A DNA stretch of 39,891 bases from an uncultured Desulfobacter sp. (GTDB taxonomy: Bacteria; Desulfobacterota; Desulfobacteria; Desulfobacterales; Desulfobacteraceae), in assembly GCF_963665355.1 (NCBI RefSeq), contig NZ_OY762228.1:1-39891 (forward strand). Direction: 5' to 3'. The position numbers and the translations under genes were made by a program. Numbering within the stretch: position 1 is the stretch's first letter; each line of letters starts with the position of its first letter. Positions 28,175 to 36,394 of this stretch are shown piece after piece. Below the pieces are notes generated by a model, which was not told where the DNA came from, did no database searches, and saw nothing but the letters and a program-made list of their open reading frames with translations.

Positions 28175-28879
28175 TCAATTGGACTGGATATATGTCTTTA
28201 TAATCTGGTCTATTTCGCCGGTTGCTTTCATCTGTTTAAGCGCCTTATCAAATGCAGATTTGAACGGTTTGAGTTCCGCTTGTCTCTTTTGGGAGAATCC
28301 ATAGTAACAATAGTTAACTGAAAGCGCCGGAAGGATCTCCACGGGATACTCTTCCCTTTGAAGGCCAAGACGCTGAAAGGCCTTATAAGCTTCCCTTTTC
28401 TGGGTGGGAACAAGATCAACCCGGCCCGCAATCAGCTTAAAAAAACAAAGATCAATGTTTGGGGCATAATCAATGGTCATGTCAGATATTTTTTCCTCAA
28501 ACTTTTTGCCCAGACTCCATCCACGGACTTTCCCAATATGCAGATTACCAATGGAGGCAAGAGTGCCATCCCAGGTGATGTCACTGCCATGCCTGATAAA
28601 AAAGAAGGATTCATCCTGAAAAAATGGAATTTCCGAGTAATCCATCCACTTTTCTCTTTCCAGGGTTTTAAAAGGAACAAGGAGTACGTCGGCTTTACCG
28701 ACTTTTACCAGTGCCTGGGCACGGGCCCAGGGATACAGCTCAAACGTCGGGGTATGGCCAAGGCGACTGCAGATGATACGGGCAATGTCAATGCTGACGC
28801 CGCCAAGGGTATTGTCCGGCAGTTTTTCTGAGAGAACGGGGAAATTACTGCCCACGAACAGATAATTTTCAGCTGTCAA
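28175..28879 (-). CDS. Family-3 solute-binding protein, orphan (signal peptide frame broken)
   Basis: A periplasmic binding protein of the SBP_bac_3 fold (PF00497). Visible are LFVGSNFPVLSEKLPDNTLGGVSIDIARIICSRLG, FELYPWARAQALVKVGKADVLLVPF, and LIAGRVDLVPTQKREAYKAF. The open reading starts at a TTG (28879) that falls after the expected signal peptide. Upstream in the same frame a hydrophobic run reads TFGLILVFLWAAPPLTA, and in another frame an ATG at 29003 leads into it. The frames join at a run of eight A on the + strand (28961-28968), so a one-base indel there would restore a secreted protein. There are no permease or ATPase genes. The downstream kinase remnant suggests an SBP-kinase sensing pair rather than transport. 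Confidence 0.8.
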   Translation of the reverse strand: MTAENYLFVGSNFPVLSEKLPDNTLGGVSIDIARIICSRLGHTPTFELYPWARAQALVKVGKADVLLVPFKTLEREKWMDYSEIPFFQDESFFFIRHGSDITWDGTLASIGNLHIGKVRGWSLGKKFEEKISDMTIDYAPNIDLCFFKLIAGRVDLVPTQKREAYKAFQRLGLQREEYPVEILPALSVNYCYYGFSQKRQAELKPFKSAFDKALKQMKATGEIDQIIKTYIQSN

Positions 28880-29091
28880 AGGGGGGGCTGCCCACAGGAA
28901 AACCAGGATCAGGCCAAACGTGATGCCCGATATATTAACTGTGCACCGGACGCCTTTCCCAAAAAAAAGGGAAATCCAATGGTTTCTTTTGAAAGGAGGT
29001 CATGATGTCACCGGTTTTTAATTGATTTTATCATATCAGCACTGGGTCAAAAGGGTGAAGGAGGTTGTGCGCACCATCACGCAGTTATTTT

Positions 29092-32000
29092 TTAAGCATT
29101 CATGAGCTGTTCCGGATGACGCGATATAATGTCATTCAGCGTTAACACGGCATCGGAGAAATCAAAATTTTCAATCTGATGCTTTAACAGTGCTGCATCT
29201 TCCCTGTTGATGATGGTCATCATAGCAGGGTATGCTTTTTCCCATACCTTATAGGCCATCATATCGTTTTGATTTAAGAAGTCAACCAGTTGACCCACCA
29301 TTGATTTGAGCTCGGTAAGATCCACGGCATCGGGTTCCGTGGCGGGGCGGTTAACATCTGGGCGATGGTTCGTTCTCCGGATCTCCTCGCAAACTGCTGT
29401 TAATTCCCCGGTTAAAGCAACAAGGCCCTCCTTGAGTTTCCTTTCTTCCGCGCCCTTGCGCAGAAGGATTTCACAGGATGCTGCCTTGGCCTGTAAATCA
29501 TGCATGCCAAGCGTTCCTGCTGTCCCTTTCAGAGAATGAACCATAAGCCGCACCGAATCCATGTCCTTTCCCTGGTGTGCCCTATTAATTCGCGCCGGGA
29601 GATCCGCCTGCTGCTCAAGGAATTTGTCCAGCATTTTTTGATAGGTTTCTGTTTTTTTGACATATTTCAATCCGGTTGTGGGATCAATATGGCTGCGGTC
29701 CCCCTTTTTCTCTTCCGCGCCTGATTGTTCAAGCGTATCAACCCCGTAAATATGATCCTGCATTCCATCACTGTCGGGGATCCAGCGGGACAGAACCGCA
29801 TGCAACTGCTCCGGCTCAAAGGGCTTTGCCACAAAGCCATTCATACCGGCTTTCAGACAGCGTCTGCGGTCCTCCTCAAATGCATTGGCCGTTAATGCCA
29901 CAATGGGAACATGTGCCCCGTTCTTCATATCTCTGATTTTCCGGGAGGCTTCCAGGCCGTCCATGACCGGCATCTGCATGTCCATCAGAATAAGATCGTA
30001 CTGGTTCGCATCCACTTTTCTTACGGCCACACGTCCGTTAAATGCCGTATCCACAGACAACCCAAGCTGTTCCAGGATATCTTTGGCCACCTCCTGGTTG
30101 ATCTCATTGTCCTCCACCAGAAGGATACGGGCATTTTTGCGTAATTGTGCCAGGGATTCACCAATATCTGCCTTAAGGTCTTTGGGATCACCGATTTCCA
30201 ATACAGCGGTAAACCAGAACGTGCTGCCCTTTCCAAGTTCACTTTCAACGCCGGCATCTCCGCCCATCAATCTCGCCAATTGCCGTGAAATGGCCAGTCC
30301 CAGCCCGGTACCACCATATTTTCGGGTGATCAGGGCATCTGCCTGTACAAATGAGTCAAACACCGTATTTTTTTGTTCCTCACTGATACCGATACCGGTA
30401 TCCTGAACCTCAAAGCGCAACAGTACGTCATGGCCGCGCTGTTGGGAGACCATCACATTTAAAGTTATCCGGCCCTGCTCGGTAAACTTTACGGCATTGC
30501 CAAGATAGTTGACCAGTATCTGCCGAAGGCGCAAAGGATCTCCGACCACGGGCATCGCATCCAGCTCTGGATCAGTGTTGACGACCAACTGAAGTCCTTT
30601 ATGGGAAATCCGGTCCTGTATCATGCTGCAGACATTGTCGATAATGGCGGACGTTAAAAAAGCAGTCTTTTCCAATATCAAAGCCTCCTGTTCAATTTTT
30701 GACAGATCAAGTATATCATTAATAATACCCAGCAGATGTTTACCGGAGCGGATGATCTTAAAAATCATTTCCTGGGCATCCTCATCCTTGATATGCCTGC
30801 CTATCAGATGGGCAAAACCGATGATGGCATTCATCGGGGTCCTGATTTCATGGCTCATGTTGGCAAGAAACGTACTCTTTGCCTGGTTGGCGGATTCAGC
30901 CTGCAATTTGGCAGCCTCAAGCTCCATTGTTCTTGAATTTACCAGCTCTTCAAGACGCTGGCGATGGTTGCTCAGCTCCTGTTCGATCTGTTTCTTCTCG
31001 GTGACGTCCTGTTTAACCGCCACAAAATGGGTTACCGTACCATCCTTGTCACGCAGGGGGGTAATGACTGCGAATTCAAAGTATTTTTGACCATTTTTAC
31101 GTACGTTGGTAAACTCGCCGCTCCATGATTCTCCTTTCACCAGGGCCGCCCACAACTGGACATAGGTTTCCTTGGGCGTTTCCCCTGAATTGAGGATGCG
31201 CGGGTTTTTTCCAATCACTTCATCTCTGGAATAGCCGGTCATCTCAGTGAACCGCTGATTAACGTATTCGATCGTGCTGTCCCGGCCAGTGATCACAACG
31301 GCATTGGCGCTTTGCTCCACAGCCAGGGAAAATTTACGCAAGTACTCTTCATTCCGGGTTCTGGCCGTAATGTCGTGGGCAATTCCTAAAACACCGATGG
31401 TATCATTCTTCTCATTTTTCAAGGGGGTTTTGATGGTTTCAAGCAGTTCCTGGTGCCCGTCATTGGCAAAGGTGACCCACTCTTCGTTCATGGTGGCCTG
31501 CCCTGCCTGCATCGCCTCCATGTCTCTTTGTCGAAACGCATCCGCAAGTTTTTTGTCAAGAAAATCATAATCGGTCTTCCCCACAATATCCCCGGCTTTT
31601 GCCCCAAACAGCGCTTCAAAGCGCCGATTGCAGAAAAGAAACACACCGTCAATGTCTTTAAGCCAGACAAGATCCGGAATGGCTTCCACAAGGGTTTTAA
31701 GCTGCAGCCGCTGTTCTTCCAGAGATGCGGCAATCTGCTTTTTTTCTGTAATATCCCTGGCAATTTTTGAAGCTGCCCAGACAGTCCCGTCTTTATCATA
31801 TATTGGGGAAATGGTAACAGATACATCAATAATGGCGCCATCTTTGCGCAGCCGGCGGGTTTCAAAGTGTTCAATGTTGATTCCCTGTTTTATTTTTTCA
31901 AAAATTTCCTGCTCCTGCTCCCATAGATCGTGGGGAAAGAGCTGTTTGATGGACCGCCCGATGATGTCATCCGCCTTATACCCGAAGACCTTTTCCGCGC

Positions 32001-33855
32001 CTTGGTTCCAACTAAGGACCGTACCGTATATGGTTTTGGAGATGATGGCATCATCTGATGAATTGACAATGGCTTCAAACTCCTTTAAGCGGCTTTCCAT
32101 CTGCTTTCGCTCCGTGATATCTGTCCAGGAAACATGAATCAATGTCCTGTATTTAAAACGAATTGGGGTCAGCGTCACTTCGGCAAAGAAATGAGAACCG
32201 TCTTTTTTAAGATGCTCCCACTCAAACCGGTGACTTCCACGGGAAAAGGCCTTTTCATAAACCTCTTTTACTTTTTCGTTGGATAGTTTTCTGTCCGGTT
32301 GATATTTGGGTGATATCTCTTCCGGTTTTATGCCGCGCAGTTCTTCAAGGGACTCATACCCTAAAAGCTCCAGAGCTGCCGGGTTGGCATCAATAAACTG
32401 TTCATCCTCCATCAAAAATACCGGAGACCTGGATTCGCTGAAAAGCCTGCGAAACCGCGCCTCACTCTGCCGCAGATTGTATTCCGCTTTTTTATGCCCG
32501 GAGATGTCGATTCCGGCACCGTCCCAGGCCATGAGTCCATCCGGTTCCCTGACAGGGTGGGCATTAAACTGCATCCACAGAATCCTGCCATTATCCAGAT
32601 CAAACCTGAATTCTTCAGTGACGGTGGACAGATTTTTAGCACTGTGTGACAGAACCGTTTGCAAAAGCGCCTCAGAGTTCTTTTCCAAGCGTGAGAGCAC
32701 AAGGGAAGGATCCGTGATGATTTGTTCAGGTGAATAATTAAACAGTTTCTGCACCCCCTGACTGATGAAGGAAAATCCTCTTTCCCCCTTAGATGTTAAA
32801 GTAAAGCGAAAGACAAACCCGCCGGGTATATTATTGCTCAAAGATTCAAACCGCTGGTCTGCAATTCTTTTGGCCTGGTCAATTTCCATTTGCCGGATTT
32901 TTTTCTGCTGATACAAATTTTGAAACAGGGCAAAATAGATAATGGTAATCCCCGCAAACACGGCAAAACCCCAGCCCCATACGATCCTGAGCACTGGTAA
33001 AAGAATTTCCTTTCTGTCAATTTTGGCAATCATCAGCCAGGGCGTACCCGCAATCGCCCTGTAAGCGAATAATACCTCTTTTTTTTTAAAATCCATGCTT
33101 ATTCCGGTACCGGATACTGATACGGCATTTTTAAGCTTGGCTGCGAGTGAATTCGGATCGGATGGATCTCTTTTTATAACGTTAGACGATGCATCGGACG
33201 GTAATGTCAGACAGATGGCATTTCCTTTATTAAATGTCAGTAAAACAGTTTCAAAGCTATTGTAGTGCCCCGGAGAAGACTTTATGAAAGGAAGAAGGAC
33301 CTGACTTTCATCTATTCGTAATATCAGTGCGGATAGGGGCTTTTTGTTTTCAGAGGCGGTAGGGATAAGAGGGACAACCCAGTCCATATACACATCCTGG
33401 GAGGGGTGAATATAAAAATCCGTGTGTTGAATTTTTCCGGATGCCATGGCCTTTTCAAATGCTTCTGATACGGGATAGCCCATGCCGGACTGGATATCGG
33501 TCCCCAGCACAATTTTTTTGTCAAAAGATACAATCATGGCAGATTTATAGCCATGGGCGCGGAGCATCACATCCAGTTGTGACTGCATGATGTTTTTTAA
33601 CTGTGGATTATCGGGCTGCCTGAGAAATGCGTCAATTTCATCCGCGACAATTTTTGAGTCGCCCCAGATTCTTGCATCCCCTTTCCTTTGCTTAATCCAG
33701 TGGACAACAACATCTGATTTGGTTCTTACGACATCTTGAAGGTCTGCAAAGGTCCTGTTTTCAATCTGGGTTGCTTTTGACTGGAAAAATCCATAGCCAG
33801 CCCCAAGTAACAGCATTATTAGCAAAAATGTAAGCGTTAAAATATATTTGAACAT
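29092..33855 (-). CDS. Large hybrid histidine kinase: Cache sensor, five PAS, HisKA, HATPase, REC, Hpt
   Basis: A 1587-residue membrane kinase with a complete internal phosphorelay. TM1 is at 4-24, and a periplasmic double-Cache sensor runs from about 30 to 280. TM2 is at 288-312. Five PAS domains follow, at about 335-455, 465-585, 590-705, 718-835 and 842-955. The HisKA phospho-site is H1002 in [15 protein letters not shown]. The HATPase domain has NYLGNAVKFTEQG, DTGIGISEEQ and [16 protein letters not shown] has D1292 in LILMDMQMPVMDG. Hpt has H1440 in VHSLKGTAGTLG. A tail of about 130 residues follows, of a type also seen in the remnant near 2384. The HD-GYP regulator gene lies 38 bases upstream and is its likely target. 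The frame is clean over 4.7 kb. Confidence 0.92.
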   Translation of the reverse strand: MFKYILTLTFLLIMLLLGAGYGFFQSKATQIENRTFADLQDVVRTKSDVVVHWIKQRKGDARIWGDSKIVADEIDAFLRQPDNPQLKNIMQSQLDVMLRAHGYKSAMIVSFDKKIVLGTDIQSGMGYPVSEAFEKAMASGKIQHTDFYIHPSQDVYMDWVVPLIPTASENKKPLSALILRIDESQVLLPFIKSSPGHYNSFETVLLTFNKGNAICLTLPSDASSNVIKRDPSDPNSLAAKLKNAVSVSGTGISMDFKKKEVLFAYRAIAGTPWLMIAKIDRKEILLPVLRIVWGWGFAVFAGITIIYFALFQNLYQQKKIRQMEIDQAKRIADQRFESLSNNIPGGFVFRFTLTSKGERGFSFISQGVQKLFNYSPEQIITDPSLVLSRLEKNSEALLQTVLSHSAKNLSTVTEEFRFDLDNGRILWMQFNAHPVREPDGLMAWDGAGIDISGHKKAEYNLRQSEARFRRLFSESRSPVFLMEDEQFIDANPAALELLGYESLEELRGIKPEEISPKYQPDRKLSNEKVKEVYEKAFSRGSHRFEWEHLKKDGSHFFAEVTLTPIRFKYRTLIHVSWTDITERKQMESRLKEFEAIVNSSDDAIISKTIYGTVLSWNQGAEKVFGYKADDIIGRSIKQLFPHDLWEQEQEIFEKIKQGINIEHFETRRLRKDGAIIDVSVTISPIYDKDGTVWAASKIARDITEKKQIAASLEEQRLQLKTLVEAIPDLVWLKDIDGVFLFCNRRFEALFGAKAGDIVGKTDYDFLDKKLADAFRQRDMEAMQAGQATMNEEWVTFANDGHQELLETIKTPLKNEKNDTIGVLGIAHDITARTRNEEYLRKFSLAVEQSANAVVITGRDSTIEYVNQRFTEMTGYSRDEVIGKNPRILNSGETPKETYVQLWAALVKGESWSGEFTNVRKNGQKYFEFAVITPLRDKDGTVTHFVAVKQDVTEKKQIEQELSNHRQRLEELVNSRTMELEAAKLQAESANQAKSTFLANMSHEIRTPMNAIIGFAHLIGRHIKDEDAQEMIFKIIRSGKHLLGIINDILDLSKIEQEALILEKTAFLTSAIIDNVCSMIQDRISHKGLQLVVNTDPELDAMPVVGDPLRLRQILVNYLGNAVKFTEQGRITLNVMVSQQRGHDVLLRFEVQDTGIGISEEQKNTVFDSFVQADALITRKYGGTGLGLAISRQLARLMGGDAGVESELGKGSTFWFTAVLEIGDPKDLKADIGESLAQLRKNARILLVEDNEINQEVAKDILEQLGLSVDTAFNGRVAVRKVDANQYDLILMDMQMPVMDGLEASRKIRDMKNGAHVPIVALTANAFEEDRRRCLKAGMNGFVAKPFEPEQLHAVLSRWIPDSDGMQDHIYGVDTLEQSGAEEKKGDRSHIDPTTGLKYVKKTETYQKMLDKFLEQQADLPARINRAHQGKDMDSVRLMVHSLKGTAGTLGMHDLQAKAASCEILLRKGAEERKLKEGLVALTGELTAVCEEIRRTNHRPDVNRPATEPDAVDLTELKSMVGQLVDFLNQNDMMAYKVWEKAYPAMMTIINREDAALLKHQIENFDFSDAVLTLNDIISRHPEQLMNA

Positions 33856-33893
33856 GTTATCGGTAGCCTCATAAGATGATAAATAGGGGGCCT

Positions 33894-35024
33894 TTACTTG
33901 CTTGACGCCATTTCGGGGTCCTGTTGTTCTATATAAAGTGAGGCAATGTCCTGAAAATCTTCCACTCGCCGGTTAAAAGCAGCAACAATATCCGGGTCAA
34001 AGTGAGTTCCGCTGCCATCATTTATAATTTTTACAGTCACATCCATGGGGTATGCCGGTTTATATACCCTGTGGCTGACCAGGGCGTCGAACACATCCGC
34101 TAACGCCATCAGTCTTGCAGATAATGGAATCCGGGTTGAATCCAATCCCCTGGGGTAACCACTGCCGTCCCATTTTTCATGGTGGCTGCCGGCAATGTCC
34201 ATGGCCACATAGAGGAAATTGACAGCCTCCTTGTCCTCCTCATTCCCGATGGCTCTCCAGATGGCGTCCGCACCGATCTGGGCATGGGTTTTCATAATTT
34301 CCCACTCCTGCTGTGTGTGTTTTGCCGGCTTATACAGAACATGATCCGGAATACCCACTTTCCCAATATCGTGAAGCGGGGCTGCCTTTGTATAGACGTC
34401 AATGACCTGGTCGGTTAGAATACCGGTATACTTGTCATTGCCAGCCAGTTCTTCGGCCAGAATCTGCAAATAATTTTGTGTTCGCAGAATATGATTTCCC
34501 GTTTCGTTATCCCGGGCCTCAGCCAGGCAGGCCAATGCACGCATGCTGATATCCTGGACTTTCTGGTACTGATTGATTCTCCGTCTTATTTCGGTTTCCA
34601 GCCAGCTGTTCTGATTGCGCAGTATGTCCCGGGCCGCCTTGATTTCAAGCTGCCCCTTGACCCGGGCAAGTAAAATCGGGGCACGTATGGGTTTGGATAT
34701 ATAGTCACTGGCACCGAGTTGAAGGCCCTTGGCCTCATCTTCGCAGGTATCCAGGGCTGTTATAAATATGACGGGAATGTCACTTGTGTCAGGATTGCTT
34801 TTCAGATGCCGAATTACCTCATATCCGTCCATTCCCGGCATCATGATGTCAAGCAGGATAAGGTCCGGAAGTGGGGTGGTCGCGGCTGCGACAAGCGCTT
34901 TCGGACCTGAGTTGGCAACACGGACCTGATAATCGGGCATCAGCAGTTCACCAAGTATTGTCAAATTATCCGGGGTGTCATCCACGATAAGCACTATTTT
35001 TGAGTTTATTGTCTTGTCTATCAT
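33894..35024 (-). CDS. REC-HD-GYP response regulator (c-di-GMP phosphodiesterase, RpfG-like)
   Basis: A response regulator of about 376 residues. The receiver (IVLIVDDTPDNLTILGELL, Asp in LILLDIMMPGMDGYEV, Lys in YISKPIRAP) is followed by a helix and an HD-GYP domain. That domain has the HD pair in HDIGKVGIPD, the GYP motif in SHHEKWDGSGYPRGL, and LADVFDALVSHRVYK. The family hydrolyses c-di-GMP to pGpG or GMP with a metal centre, and all expected metal-binding positions that I can see are present. I chose the ATG at 35024 because GGAGG lies eight bases upstream. A GTG at 35045 would add seven residues and lacks a site. It is first in the operon with the large hybrid kinase, which is probably its donor. 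Confidence 0.94.
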   Translation of the reverse strand: MIDKTINSKIVLIVDDTPDNLTILGELLMPDYQVRVANSGPKALVAAATTPLPDLILLDIMMPGMDGYEVIRHLKSNPDTSDIPVIFITALDTCEDEAKGLQLGASDYISKPIRAPILLARVKGQLEIKAARDILRNQNSWLETEIRRRINQYQKVQDISMRALACLAEARDNETGNHILRTQNYLQILAEELAGNDKYTGILTDQVIDVYTKAAPLHDIGKVGIPDHVLYKPAKHTQQEWEIMKTHAQIGADAIWRAIGNEEDKEAVNFLYVAMDIAGSHHEKWDGSGYPRGLDSTRIPLSARLMALADVFDALVSHRVYKPAYPMDVTVKIINDGSGTHFDPDIVAAFNRRVEDFQDIASLYIEQQDPEMASSK

Positions 35025-35045
35025 CTTTGATGCCTCCTCCTTCAC

Positions 35046-35489
35046 CCGAAAACTTGTGAAAGAATGTTACCTGGCTTTATTTATTACGCCTGATCCCGCC
35101 TGAGATGCATTACGGATACAATATTGTGGCTAAAAGATAGATAGAGCTTGTACTCACTGAATTACAGTACAGATTCGGAGAAACTTTTCGAAGAGCATTT
35201 TTGAACAACAAGCAATTTGAAATTATAATTTACCTATATTGTATTGAATAACGTATCATCTTTGCAATTTTTCTGAAATGTCATTTCCATGATCATTACA
35301 AATAAGAGATATCCGGGTATCTGAAATTTTTCTTTTTTTGTCATCATCATCTCCCGTTGCTTCTTCTTTATAAAATGCGTTAAAATTGTGATATGTTATG
35401 ATATTTAAAAAAACAATAAAAATTCTGGCAGATGATGGCCTGCCAGTACCATACATTTTTTTGGTGCCAATTATTAAAACCGAGTATCC
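35046..35489. other. Divergent intergenic region, about 440 bases
   Basis: No convincing gene was found. The sequence is AT-rich and should hold the promoters of the HD-GYP operon and of the membrane-protein gene. A 7-bp perfect dyad CTGGCAG/CTGCCAG with an eight-base spacer (35425-35446) lies 43 bases before the membrane-protein start and could be an operator. A minus-strand reading across 35256-35519 looks like a chance ORF. Confidence 0.4.
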
Positions 35490-36356
35490 ATGAAAACTCT
35501 GATCACGGCTTGTACGCATGCTTTAGATACAATAGAGGCTTTCTGGCACAGCGAAACCACGCATAAAACTGTGTCCTATCTCCTTGTTATAATTTTTCTG
35601 GCCAGTCTTGTTCTGATTGAATTCAACCGGCATGGCATGCTTCCCGGGATGCTGGCTGCGCATGTATCCCACAGCCATTTTATGGCTATTAATATTGCAT
35701 TTCTTCTTGTGCTGTTCCTGGAAATTATTACCATGATATTTACCCTGCCGGACTCCATGTCCAAGGCCTTAGGCAAGCAATTTGAAATCCTGGCACTGAT
35801 CTTTTTAAGAAATGCGTTTAAACAGCTTTCTGATTTACCGGAACCCGTGTCACTGGCCCATCATGCCGACGTAGTGTACCATATTTTCGCATATGGTTTC
35901 GGTTCGCTGGCCATTTTCGGCCTTCTGGGTTGCTACCGAATGATGCTGACCCGGCTGGATAAAACAATGCCCCCCGGTTCATATCTGAACCAGTTTATCC
36001 TGGCAAAAAAAACAGTGGCATTTTGCATGCTCTGGGTTTTTTTCGCCATGGGGATATATGACCTCTGGCTCAAAATCCAGGGTATGACCGGGTTTAACTT
36101 CTTCCAGTCTTTTTATACGGTATTGATTTTTTCCGACATCCTCATGGTTTTTCTGGCACAGATTTTTTTACCTCAATTCCATGCGGTGTTCAGAAATTCA
36201 GGTTATGCGCTGGCCACATTGCTAATCCGATTATCTTTGACCGCATCCGTTTATTACAGTGTTGCCATTGGTTTATCTTCGGTTGTTTTTGCCTTATTGC
36301 TGACCATCATCTACAATCAGTTTTACAGCCATTCGCTTCATGACCATTGGTCTTAA
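35490..36356 (+). CDS. Integral membrane protein of unknown function
   Basis: 288 residues with six or seven predicted membrane segments: for example YLLVIIFLASLVLIEF, MAINIAFLLVLFLEIITMIF, GFGSLAIFGLLGCY, AFCMLWVFFAMGIYDLWL, FYTVLIFSDILMVFLAQIFL and SVAIGLSSVVFALLLTIIY. I do not recognise the family with confidence. A histidine-rich loop (AAHVSHSHFMAIN) and a second histidine patch (LAHHADVVYHIF) are unusual and might bind a metal or carry protons. That is speculation. It stands alone: divergent from the HD-GYP operon, convergent with the chemoreceptor. The frame is open and coding-like, with no clear ribosome site at the ATG. Confidence 0.75.
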   Translation: MKTLITACTHALDTIEAFWHSETTHKTVSYLLVIIFLASLVLIEFNRHGMLPGMLAAHVSHSHFMAINIAFLLVLFLEIITMIFTLPDSMSKALGKQFEILALIFLRNAFKQLSDLPEPVSLAHHADVVYHIFAYGFGSLAIFGLLGCYRMMLTRLDKTMPPGSYLNQFILAKKTVAFCMLWVFFAMGIYDLWLKIQGMTGFNFFQSFYTVLIFSDILMVFLAQIFLPQFHAVFRNSGYALATLLIRLSLTASVYYSVAIGLSSVVFALLLTIIYNQFYSHSLHDHWS

Positions 36357-36394
36357 TTTCCAAACTTCATTTTCCAAACAGCAGTAAAATATCT

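Noticed and set aside
29002-29025. Seven-codon + strand ORF after a strong AAGGAGG site
   Set aside because: It is too short, and the site lies within the likely 5' end of the solute-binding-protein gene on the other strand.
35256-35519. 87-codon minus-strand ORF in the intergenic region
   Set aside because: It overlaps the membrane-protein start, has low-complexity charged sequence, and shows no ribosome site or recognisable domain.
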